In this document: positions 50,601-62,300 of the stretch, one piece after another
Layout of the letters: the number at the start of each line of letters is the position of its first letter
Position numbering within the stretch: the first letter of the stretch is position 1
Assembly (NCBI GenBank): GCA_964035545.1
Contig: OZ037770.1
Location: 239,001-303,000 of the forward strand
Length of the DNA: 64,000 bases
Direction: 5' to 3'
DNA from: Bugula neritina
Taxonomy: Eukaryota > Bryozoa > Gymnolaemata > Cheilostomatida > Bugulidae
Program-made: the position numbers and the translations under genes
Notes under the pieces: generated by a model
The model's input: only the letters and a program-made list of their open reading frames with translations
Told to the model about the DNA's origin: nothing
The model's database searches: none

Positions 50601-51325
50601 GTCAGCTATAGAAAGGGGAAGGGGCGTCCTCTCCACCCCCGCATTTGGAGGCGACCTCGGATCAGAGGTGATTTGTGTGGTCGGTGTACCTGAAATAGGG
50701 AGATAACTCATGTGACAGAGTGAGTAGCCATGTGACACAGTGAGTAGTCATGTGACACAGTGAGTAGTCATGTGACACAGTGAGTAGTCATGTGACACAG
50801 TGAGTAGTCATGTGACACAGTGAGTAGTCATGTGACAGAGTGAGTAGTAATGTGACAGAGTGAGTAGTCATGTGACATAGTGAGTAGCCATGTGACACAG
50901 TGAGTAGTCATGTGAAAGAGTGAGTAGTCATGTGACACAGTGAGTAGTCATGTGACATAGTGAGTAGCCATGTGACACAGTGAGTAGTCATGTGAAAGAG
51001 TGAGTAGTCATGTGACAGAATGAGTAGTCATGTGACACAGAGAGTAGTCATGTGACACAGTGAGTAGTCATGTGACACAGTGAGTAGTCATGTGACAGAG
51101 TGAATAGTCGTGTGACACAGTGAGTAGTCGTGTGACACAGTGAGTAGTCACGTGACAGAGTGAGTAGCCATGTGACAGAGTGAGTAGTCATGTGACAGAG
51201 TGAGTAGTCATGTGACACAGTGAGTAGTCATGTGACTCAGCCATCAGCCACTCACCAGGAACTAAAGTCTCTGGAGAAGTTTTCCTTGTGAGGTCACCGA
51301 CCAGCTTTGATAACGAGTCCCCCAT
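47659..51325 (-). CDS. CDCA3: CDCA3/Tome-1-like cell-cycle protein, 344 residues
   Basis: Exons on the minus strand: 51325-51256, 50689-50561, 50455-50231, 49558-49328, 48038-47659 (TAG). All introns are GT-AG phase 1, total 1035 nt. Three copies of a DPRSP...RTP motif (about residues 33-46, 60-72 and 112-124) match the two signature motifs of vertebrate CDCA3; the second is split by intron 2. Near the C-terminus SPLSILQRKQ resembles the vertebrate SPLTILQ segment, and a KEN box (340-342, SDKENVA) suggests APC/C-Cdh1-dependent destruction. Vertebrate CDCA3 promotes mitotic entry through SCF-dependent Wee1 turnover; that role is inferred here. The rest is Ser/Asp-rich and probably disordered, with many SP/TP sites suggesting CDK phosphorylation. 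Confidence 0.85.
48039..49327. repeat. 32-bp minisatellite forming CDCA3-like intron 4
   Basis: About 40 copies of a unit beginning TATAGTTATACTATGAGTTA. The sense donor GTATGTACTGTAGCTCATAG is the first unit, and the exon end ATAGAG is also found in each unit (ATAGAGT(A/G)TGTACTG). The array ends about 18 bp before the acceptor. Confidence 0.93.
49578..50230. repeat. 25-27-bp array forming CDCA3-like intron 3
   Basis: Units of AGTAACTGTAGAACTATACA plus GATAT(A), about 24 copies, starting 7 bp inside the donor. Confidence 0.93.
50469..50555. repeat. 19-bp ACTGAGGTAACCATAGCG array in CDCA3-like intron 2
   Basis: Four imperfect copies make up most of this 105-bp intron (50456-50560). Confidence 0.75.
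50702..51240. repeat. 20-bp TGTGACACAGTGAGTAGTCA array in CDCA3-like intron 1
   Basis: About 27 copies fill intron 50690-51255, starting near the donor (sense GTGAGTGGCTGATGG) and ending about 12 bp from the acceptor. Confidence 0.93.
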
Positions 51326-53319
51326 CCCGCGACTCTTCAGTGTCAGCTCTTTATGTCAAAGAGAGGCTCTGCTTATCACTCACTATAACAACCAGTTCTG
51401 TTGTAAATCTAGGCTACAAGATCACCTGCATTCACAAGCTGTGTCTCATCTGACAGTGCAGAACAAGTGTAATAAACCAGTTTCTCTTTTTGTTACTCAC
51501 TCATACTACCTCAAGTCATACTCTCTTTTAAATCACAATAGTTCTAGCTCAGAACATTCATTGTATTGGTATTTATCACAGATATAGCCATTGCTATGAA
51601 TATCACTATTAACAAACAAATGCAATACTTAATCTTATAGTGATGCTTTACTAAGAGTTTGACGTTCATCAGCAACCAGTATAAACTATGAATAAAATTT
51701 AGATTGTAAATTCAAAATCAAACAATTACAATCTACATAACTCAATATTATTTACTAACTACAAAAACCAAACCGAAACTAAAAGTATTATTCAACTTCA
51801 TCATTATTATTATGATAATTACAACCACAAAACTATCAATAATGATAATGCTAATTAGAAAATTATTGATATTGATAATAATCATAATGATAATGCATTA
51901 TCATTATGATTACTTTACTTATGGTTATTGACAACTATACTTATAGTTATACCTATGGCTATAGACTAAGACATAGCATTATATTTTTACATTAATATAT
52001 CCATATTGATATCACTATCATTATCAGTATTACTAATACTATTACGGTTATTATTACACTTACAGTAATACTGTTATGATTTTGCGGGTTTAATGAAATA
52101 GACAAGTAGTCTGCATGCCAATACTTGTAATTGTTGAATAAAAGTCTTTGTAAAATGTTGATTCTAATAGTCTTTATTGATGTATATAGTAGTTTCCTCT
52201 GCGAGCTCCAGTGTTAGACTGATTTGATACAAAAATGCTCGCCCTTATATACTGCCAGAAAAGTGCCTGCCACGTGGAGGTCCGAAATCGGCCGAATTCG
52301 GAGTTCCGCCGTCTGAAATCGGAAGAGTTCCGTCCGAAAATCGGACAGACACCATCCGAAATCGTGCCTTGGTTCCGAACTCAGCCGAATTCGGCTCACA
52401 TACTTATTTATTTAACATACAAAGAAAAAGTGGCGGGGAAACATAACTCCAAAAACTATTACAGTAACTTGAAACCAAACAATAAAAATAGGAAGGCAAT
52501 TCACAATTATTACGCTATTCACTACGCTAAGAGCTTAGCTATAATTACAATATTTGAGGCATTAGAAAGCTACGCAAGGAGCTTAGCTATAATTACCACA
52601 TTTAACAGTATTTACAAAGTTACGCCAAGTCCATTATAATAGTGACGCAACATAATTACTAGAGCGTTAAAATCCATTACAATACTAATACTGATAGTAA
52701 ATCACTAAATGTAATAGTAATACTATTACTTTAAGTATTATTCGAATAATGACAATCAAATTGAAATTAAAATTCAATTTCAGTTTGAAAATCAAATCAA
52801 TAAGAATATCAACAGAATATGAATATCATTATGATTACCAATATGAATATGATCATGATGATGATGATCACTAGAAGTAGAAGTTAACACAAATTACTAA
52901 TTAGTGACTTAGCCTACCTACCTATAAGTGACAAACTCAGCTGCGAAAATAAAAAGTGATTAGGACTAGAAAAATACGTCAAGCTATAGAAATTTAAGTC
53001 AAATTAGCCTTTAAAACATTAAAGTGATTGAAGTCAGTCGAATGAATATCATAATGTTTTGAACTTCGCGCAGGTGTAGATTTGAAATATTTTGGACCAA
53101 TCATGCGCCATGACGAATGCAGCAGCTGATTTACGTTAAAGCCTTAGCGCTCAAAGGTTTTGCAATGCTAAGAGACGAATTCTATCCTACAATCAGTATT
53201 ATCTACGACAATCCTCGTTTAAACGCTTAGCTAATAGTGCTAGCGAGCCCATTACAAGCACTTGCTTCTTCCCAATTTCCTAATCTCATCAAAGAAAGGA
53301 TTCGACAATTTAGATAGAA
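51326..53319. other. 2-kb spacer between divergent CDCA3-like and USP5 genes
   Basis: AT-rich. It should contain both promoters. A local GC-richer block at 52255-52400 carries several CCGAAWTCGG-type palindromes. No gene is supported. Confidence 0.5.
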
Positions 53320-56300
53320 ATGGACAAAACTTTACATGAAGTGCTAGATTCTGTGAGACCTCCTGACCCACACAAGAAAGTATATAAAGATGAATGCATG
53401 TACTCTTTTGATTCTCCTGTAAGTAATTTAATATATACGCCTTTTAACGAGAGTTCCAAGTCTTCATGTTGATATTATTAAATTTAATTTTAATATTAAG
53501 TTTAACATTCACATTGTCATCATGATAATCAATTATATTTACTTTTACTTTCAGTTTCAGTTTTACTGTTAGTTTTACGTTTACTTTTATTATTTACGAG
53601 AAAGGATTTAGTTAATTATTATAATTTAAAATTTATAATTGGAATTATGTTGAGTTAGAACTTATTTTTATTTGATTCTTGTGTTCAACTTTAAGTTTAT
53701 AATATTGATATTAATAATCTAACTCTAAGGATATAATTTAAATTATAAATATACAGGAATAATAATATAGAAAGCTATACATTTACAATTAATTTTGGTT
53801 TTAGCAGCAATTAAATTTTAAGTTGTATTCGCAGCAAAGTGAAATACCAAATTGAAAAACATCAACATGACATATTCATAGTGAATGTGATAATGATACT
53901 AATAATTGTAATATTTTATTCAAAAGAATTGAATAAAAATATAACAATTATAATGATGTTAAGTCATTAAAATAATTACATTTTACATAGGTGTTTTATT
54001 TGCAATTGGGAATGCAAAGTTAGCAAAACATGTTTTCTTCAAATAATAATACAGAAACAAAATTGTCGCTCACATTGCCCTTGTATAGTTGACGTATTGT
54101 GAATTTAGCAACCACTTGAAATGGTCTCAGACAGCAAGTGTTTTAACTGTACAGTTATTTGTCAACAGGATAGTGAGACAGGGCTTTACATCTGTATGAA
54201 GGAGTGTTATGGCTTTGGGAAGAAGTTTGTGGAAGAATACAGCAGAAAGTCTGGTAATAGAGTGTTCCTCCATCTTCAGCGCAGACACAAGGTAAGATAC
54301 TTCTCAATAGGTTTTATGGATTAGTTTTCTAAGTGCAGTGTTAGTCACAAACTTTCCTAATTTTAGATAGTTGTAAAAAGTGAGGAACCAGTGAAGAAGA
54401 AGCCGACTAAACTGGCCATTGGTGAGTTGAAAGAAATCAACAATTTATACTGTTATAATTACTCTGCATATTTTATATAGACATAGACTGTCAACGTACG
54501 CCAAGACTTCCTAAGTAGTTGTCTTTTCTTTTAGATGTGGAGGGAGGGTTTGATTCGAATGAGACAAAGTATACAGTAGAGGAGCACAAATCAGTAGTTG
54601 TGCTCCCTGAATGGAAGGTACTCGCACTTAGTGATGAGCAGATGCCTCCTTTGGTAAGTCTTGTATCTCACTGCTGCTTCTAGTGCTGCCTGTAGTGCTG
54701 CCTGTAGTGCTGACGGTTAATCACTGGTGGACTCTTACAGGTGGTGGTGGCCGTGGATGACATCTTAGCTCTGGAGTCAGCGACTAAAGGGGCGGAGCTG
54801 GCAGCAATGAGTAACACGTGGGAGGGAGACGTGTTGAAACCGAGCAAGTGAGAGATGTCTCTATACTATATACTATCTACACTATATATACAGTGTATAC
54901 ACTATATACACTGTATACTCTGTCTACAGGTTATGTGGTTATACCTTCTCATGTGTTTGTAGGCATGCTCTCTCCCTCAAGCAATTGGACAATGGTGTGA
55001 AGGTGCCCCCTAGTGGCTGGCAGTGCCGGTACCCTGGCTGTAATCTCACCACTAATCTGTGGCTCAACCTGACTGATGGAGCCATTCTCTGTGGAAGGAG
55101 GTAGTATTATGTTCTCTGTTTGAATATTGAGTGTATATATACATATACTGAGTATATATATACATATACTGAGTATATAAACAGATACTGAGTATATATA
55201 TATACAGATACTGAGTATATATATACAGATACTGAGTATATATATATACAGATACTGAGTATATATATACAGATACTGAGTACATATATACAGATATTGA
55301 GTATATATATACAGATACTGAGTATATATATACAGATACTGAGTATATATATACAGATACTGAGTATATATATATATACAGATACTGAGTATATATATAT
55401 ATATACATATACTGAGTATATATATATATATACAGATACTGAGTATATATATACAGATATCACGATGGCTCAGGGGGAAACAACCATGCTGTAGAGTATT
55501 TCTACGAGACAAAGTACCCTCTAGCTGTTAAACTTGGTACAATCACACCGGAAGGGGCAGGTGAGTGAACCCCCGCTTTACTCCATCTACATATCACAGT
55601 CTATGTCGCTGTCAGTTCTCTCTACACGCATGACCTTCAACTTACTCTGCTCCCACAGATGTGTACAGTTATGACGAGGATGACATGGTGCTTGATCCCT
55701 TACTGTCCCAACATCTGGCGCACTTTGGAATAGACATCATGAGTCTGAAGAAAACAGAGAAGACAATGCTAGAGCTAGAGATTGATGCCAATAGTAAAGT
55801 AAGTACTGTACAGTAAGTACTGTATAGTAAGTACTGTATAGTAAGTACTGTATAGTAAGTACTCTGTAGTAAGTACTGTATAGTAAGTACTGTATAGTAA
55901 GTACTGTATAGTAAGTACTGTATAGTAAGTATAGTATAGTAAGTACTGTATAGTAATAGTACTGTATAGTAAGTACTGTATAGTAAGTACTGTGTAGTAA
56001 TAGTAAGTACTGCATAGTAAGTACTGTATAGTAAGTACTCTGTAGTAAGTACTGTATAGTAAGTACTGTATAGTAAGTACTGCATAGTAATAGTAAGTAC
56101 TGTATAGTAATAGTAAGTACTGTATAGTAATAGTAAGTACTGTATAGTAATAGTAAGCACTGTGTAGTAATAGTAAGTATTGTATAGTAATAGTAAGTAC
56201 TGTATAGTAATAGTACTGTATAGTAATAGTAAGTATTGTATAGTAATAGTAAGTACTGTATAGTAATAGTACTGTATAGTAATAGCAAGTACTGTATAGT

Positions 56301-59300
56301 AATAGTAAGTACTGTATAGTAATAGTAAGCACTGTGTAGTAATAGTAAGTATTGTATAGTAATAGTAAGTACTGTATAGTAATAGTACTGTATAGTAATA
56401 GTAAGTATTGTATAGTAATAGTAAGTACTGTATAGTAATAGTACTGTATAGTAATAGTAAGTATTGTATAGTAATAGTAAGTACTGTATAGTAATAGTAA
56501 GTACTGTATAGTAATAGTAAGTATTGTATAGTAATAGTAAGTACTATATAGTAATAGCAAGTACTGTATAGTAATAGTAAGTATTGTATAGTAATAGTAA
56601 GTACTGTATAGTAAGTACTCTGTAGTAAGTACTGTATAGTAATAGTAAGTACTGCATAGTAATAGTAAGTACTGTATAGTAATAGTAAGCACTGTATAGT
56701 AATAGTAAGTACTGTATAGTAATAGTAAGTACTGTATAGTAATAGTAAGTACTGTATAGTAATAGTAAGTACTGTATAGTAATAGTAAGTACTGTATAGT
56801 AATAGTAAGTACTGTATAGTAATAGTACTGTATAGTAATAGTAAGTATTGTATAGTAATAGTAAGTACTGTATAGTAATAGTAAGTACTGTATAGTAAGT
56901 ACTGTATAGTAATAGTAAGTACTGTGTAGTAATAGTAAGTATTGTATAGTAATAGTAAGTACTGTGTAGTAATAGTAAGTATTGTATAGTAATAGTAAGT
57001 ATTGTATAGTAAGTACTCTGTAGTAAGTACTGTATAGTAATAGTACTGTATAGTAATAGTAAGTACTGTATAGTAATAGTAAGTACTGTATAGTAAGTAC
57101 TGTATAGTAATAGTACTGTATAGTAATAGTACTGTATAGTAATAGCAAGTACTGTATAGTAATAGTAAGTACTGTATAGTAATAGTAAGTACTGTATAGT
57201 AATAGTAAGTACTGTATAGTAATAGTAAGTACTGCATAGTAATAGTAAGTATTGTATAGTAATAGTAAGTACTGTATAGTAATAGTAAGTACTGTATAGT
57301 AATAGTAAGTACTGTATAGTAATAGTAAGTACTGTATAGTTATAGTAAGTACTGTATAGTAATAGTACTGTATATTAATAGTAAGTACTGTATAGTAATA
57401 GTAAGTACTGTATAGTAATAGTACTGTATAGTAATAGTAAGTACTGCATAGTAATAGTAAGTACTGTATAGTAATAGTAAGTGCTGTATAGTAATAGTAA
57501 GTACTGCATAGTAATAGTAAGTACTGTATAGTAATAGTAAGTACTGTATAGTAATAGTAAGCACTGTATAGTAATAGTAAGTACTGTATAGTAATAGTAA
57601 ATACTGTATAGTAATAGTAAGTACTGTATAGTAATAGTAAGTACTGTATAGTAATAGTAAGTACTGTGTAGTAATAGTAAGTACTGTGTAGTAATAGTAA
57701 GTACTGTATAGTAATAGTACTGTATAGTAAGTACTCTGTAGTAAGTACTGTATAGTAATAGTAAGTGCTGTATAGTAATAGTAAGTACTGTATAGTAAGT
57801 ACTGTATAGTAATAGTAAATACTGTATAGTAATAGTAAGTACTGTATAGTAATAGTAAGTACTGTATAGTAATAGTAAGTACTGTATAGTATTAGTAAGT
57901 GCTGTATAGTAATAGTAAGTACTGTATAGTAATAGTAAGTACTGTATAGTATTAGTAAGTGCTGTATAGTAATAGTAAGTACTGTATAGTAATAGTAAGT
58001 ACTGTATAGTAATAGTAAGTATTGTATAATAACAGTAAGTACTGTATAGTAATAGTAAGTGCTGTATAGTAATAGTAAGTACTGTATAGTAATAGTAAGT
58101 ACTGTATAGTAATAGTAAGTACTGTATAGTAATAGCAAGTACTGTATAGTAATAGTAAGTACTGTATAGTAATAGTAAGCACTGTATAGTAATAGTAAGT
58201 ACTGTATAGTAATAGTAAGTACTGTATAGTAATAGTAAGCACTGTATAGTAATAGTACTGTATAGTAATAGTAAGTACTTTATAGTAATAGTAAGTACTG
58301 TATAGTAATAGTAAGTACTGTATAGTAATAGTAAGTACTGTATAGTAATAGTAAGTACTGCATAGTAATAGCAAGTACTGTATAGTAATAGTAAGTACTG
58401 TGTATAGTAAGTACTGTATAGTATAAGTAAGTACTGTATAGTAATAGTAAGTACTGTATAGTAATAGTAAGTACTGCATAGTAATAGTAAGTACTGTATA
58501 GTAATAGTAAATACTGTATAGTAATAGTAAGTACTGTATAGTAATAGTAAGTACTGTATAGTAATAGTAAGTACTGTATAGTAAGTACTGTATAGTAATA
58601 GTACTGTATAGTAATAGTACTGTATAGTAATAGTAAGTACTGTATAGTAATAGTAAGTACTGTATAGTAATAGTAAGTATTGTATAATAACAGTAAGTAC
58701 TGTATAGTAATAGTAAGTGCTGTATAGTAATAGTAAGTACTGTATAGTAATAGTAAGTACTGTATAGTAATAGTAAGTACTGTATAGTAATAGCAAGTAC
58801 TGTATAGTAATAGTAAGTACTGTATAGTAATAGTAAGCACTGTATAGTAATAGTAAGTACTGTATAGTAATAGTAAGTACTGCATAGTAATAGTAAGTAC
58901 TGTGTAGTAATAGTAAGTATTGTATAGTAATAGTAAGTACTGTATAGTAATAGTAAGTACTGTATAGTAATAGTAAGTACTGTATAGTAATAGTAAGTAC
59001 TGTATAGTAATAGTAAGTACTGTATAGTAATAGTACTGTATAGTAAGTACTGTATAGTAATAGTAAGTACTGTATAGTAATAGTACTGTATAGTAAGTAC
59101 TGCATAGTAATAGTAAGTACTGTATAGTAATAGTAAGTACTGTATAGTAATAGTAAGTACTGTATAGTAATAGTAAGTACTGTATAGTAATAGTAAGTAC
59201 TGTGTAGTAATAGTAGGTACTGTATAGTAATAGTAAGTACTGTATAGTAATAGTAAATACTGTATAGTAATAGTAAGTACTGTATAGTAATAGTAAGTAC

Positions 59301-62300
59301 TGTATAGTAATAGTAACTACTGTATAGTAATAGTAAGTACTGTATAGTAATAGTAAGTACTGTATAGTAAGTACTGCTTAGTAAGTGTTGTATAGTAAGT
59401 ACTGTATAGTAAGTACTGTATAGTAAGTACTGTATAGTAAGTACTGTATAGTAAGTACTGTATAGTAAGTACTGTATAGTAATAGTAAGTACTGTATAGT
59501 AATAGTAAGTACTGTATAGTAAGTACTGTATAGTAAGTACCAGGGTTGGGGTAATTGTAATTTGTAATTGTAATTGGTTGTAATTAATTACATTTTTTCA
59601 AGTAATTGAATGTAATTTGTAATTGATGTATAAAAATGTAATTGTAATTGTAATTGTAATTAATTACATTGCTAATGTAATTGAATTTTACAATTACTTT
59701 ATAATTACATGTCAATTACTTCAAACTTTTAAATCTTGAAAAATCATTCTTTTCCTACCATATCTACTGTTAAATAACAAGTTCAGATTAAGTCAATATA
59801 GTATAGGGTCATTCCATGCTAACTCACCACATGGCCGGTGCCTTTGTGTCTCAGAGTTTGTTCATATTTACACCAAATAGGCCTACATATGTCCTGAGTA
59901 CTCTTCTTAAATATTTTTGGCCTGACAGAAAACTTTTTGAGAAATGACTACATTTGTGGACAAAGGTTGGGAAAAACTTTAAGGAAAATTGGTGATTTCT
60001 ACTTTTAGAGCAATTTATAAATGTCTATATCTCAACCATTTTTCTAGACTAAGTCTTAAAATTTGCTGTGCGATTTGATAATACCTATCAACTTGCAGTA
60101 GTAGCAACACATACTACAGAACAATTTGTGTGCATATATGCTAAACCATGGAATATGGGCAGATTTTTGTAAATTTTGAAAAATTTTTAAATGTCCCCCA
60201 CATCAATGTTTAAGGCTCAGTCTAAAACATGGTTAAGATATAGACATTTATAAGTTGGTCTAAAAGTAGAAATCACAAATTTTCCTCAAAATTTTTCCCA
60301 ACCTTTGTCCACAAATGTAGTCATTTCTCAAAAAGTTTTTGTGTCATGTCAGAAATATTCACGAATAGTACACCGGACATGTGTAAATATAAGCAAAATC
60401 TGAGAAGCAAAGGCATGGGACCCCTTAAAATTTGGTTGATTTAGCATGGATTGACCCTATAGTGTCACTATTGGGAGCAAAGGAGGTTCACCACTGTCAA
60501 CATTGCCCCTGGTAGTTGGACCCTAGAAATGACATTGTATAACTTCTATAGTTATCCCTTGTGAGAACAAAAGTAATTGTAATTGTAATTAATTACATTA
60601 CCATGTAATTGTAATTGTAATTAATTACATTACCTTTTGACTGTAATTATAATTGTAATTGTAATTGACAAATCTTCATGTAATTGTAATTGTAATTAAT
60701 TACATTTACATGTAATTGACCCCAACCCTGGTAAGTACTGTATAGTAAGTACTCTGTAGTAAGTACTGTATAGTAAGTACTGTATAGTAAGTACAGTATA
60801 GTAAGTACTGTATAGTAAGTACTGTATAGTAAGTACTGTATAGTAAGTACTGTATAGTAAGTACTGTATAGTAAGTACTGTATAGTAAGTACTGTATAGT
60901 AAGTACTGTCTACACTGCAGATAGGAGAATGGGACGTCATTCAAGAATCTGGTCAGGAGCTAACTCCCCTGTATGGCCCGGGATACACTGGGATGCGTAA
61001 CCTTGGCAACAGTTGCTACCTCAACAGTTGTGTGCAAGTTCTCTTCAATATCCCCGACTTTATTAACAAGTAAGCAATATATGTATACTTATTACCCCCC
61101 CCTGTTCACACATTGCCGTACCGTACACCGTAACAGCAAATGTCCGCCATCTTTGGTAATATCTGGGCTGAATCGTACCCCGGTATACGCTGCGGCGTTC
61201 ATCAAGCAGTGCTTAATTCAAAAAGTCACGGCGGGCTCCCATTGGGTAGAGTTGATCTGGTACTAAAATTTAAAGAACATTTACGCTAGTTTATTTTAAT
61301 CGCTGGTTATGATTGGTCATAGCTCAACGTCATCCGTTGTCTACTCTATCCAGATATCCTACTCAAGCGAGTCACTACTTCAGCCAAACCGAACTCTCCG
61401 CTGCTGCTCATAGTTTCAACTTTCAAATGGCAAAACTAGGTCAAGGCCTCTTGAGTGGAGACTATTCTAAGGAGAGTGACCCAAACTCGGAGTACGCGGT
61501 GAGTTGTCTGTCCCAGGAGGAGCAAACTCCCAATAGAAACTGCTCTGTCTCTCCACTGAACAGCAGATCTGTACTCTTCGTGTGTGATGCATCTATTCCT
61601 GTGGTTACAGGTGCACAACGGGATCTCCCCGAATCTCTTCAAGTTAGTAGTGGGTCAAGGTCACCACGAGTTCTCCAGTAAGAAGCAGCAGGATGTCCAC
61701 GAATATCTCCTTCATCTCTTCATGCACATAGAGGTCAGTGTGAGACCTTGCCTATACTCTCTCAGTCTATACTCTCTCAGTCTATACTCTCTCAGTCTAT
61801 ACTCTCTCAGTCTATACTCTCTCAGTCTATACTCTCTCAGTCTATACTCTCTCAGTCTATACTCTCTCAGTCTATACTCTAAATCTCGGACTTCCTTTAC
61901 TTGTAGAGAAATAGTAGAGGTAAAGAAAATCCACTGGATAGCCTCAGATTCAAAGTGGAGGAGAGAAGGCAGTGTACAGAGTCCAAGTGTGTCAGGTAGG
62001 TACTCAGTCTATGCTCTGCACGAGTCTATTCTACTCTTCAGCTTCAACTTCCTGTTTGAACGTTTCGTTTCCTCTCACCACTCGTGTGTCTTACAGCTAC
62101 ACAGACGTGAGCGATAACTACATCCTCTCACTTCCTGTTCCCATGGAGCATGCTCAGAACACAGAGGAAGTGGCCAAGTATGAGAAGTTGCAGCGGGAGT
62201 TGTCTGACCAAGGGAAACACATCACAAAACCCAGCGAGATAGTTCGACCAATCATATCTCTTAAATCTTGTCTCAACGCGTTCAGGGCTGCCGAGATGAT

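Noticed and set aside
54121-54168. Open frame beginning [16 protein letters not shown] before USP5 exon 2
   Set aside because: USP5 colinearity and the acceptor TTTGTCAACAG put the exon start at 54169; exon 1 at 53320-53418 joins in phase.
55669-59105. Long minus-strand open frames (up to 787 codons) of [15 protein letters not shown] type
   Set aside because: They are produced by the 20-bp array in USP5 intron 8, where stop codons are absent from some frames; no family similarity and antisense to an intron.
61499-61610. Read-through of USP5 exon 10 into the following open frame
   Set aside because: The GTGAGT donor at 61499 and acceptor at 61610 give a join (EYA|VHNGIS) that matches USP5; the open stretch between is treated as an intron, though retention would be in a different frame.
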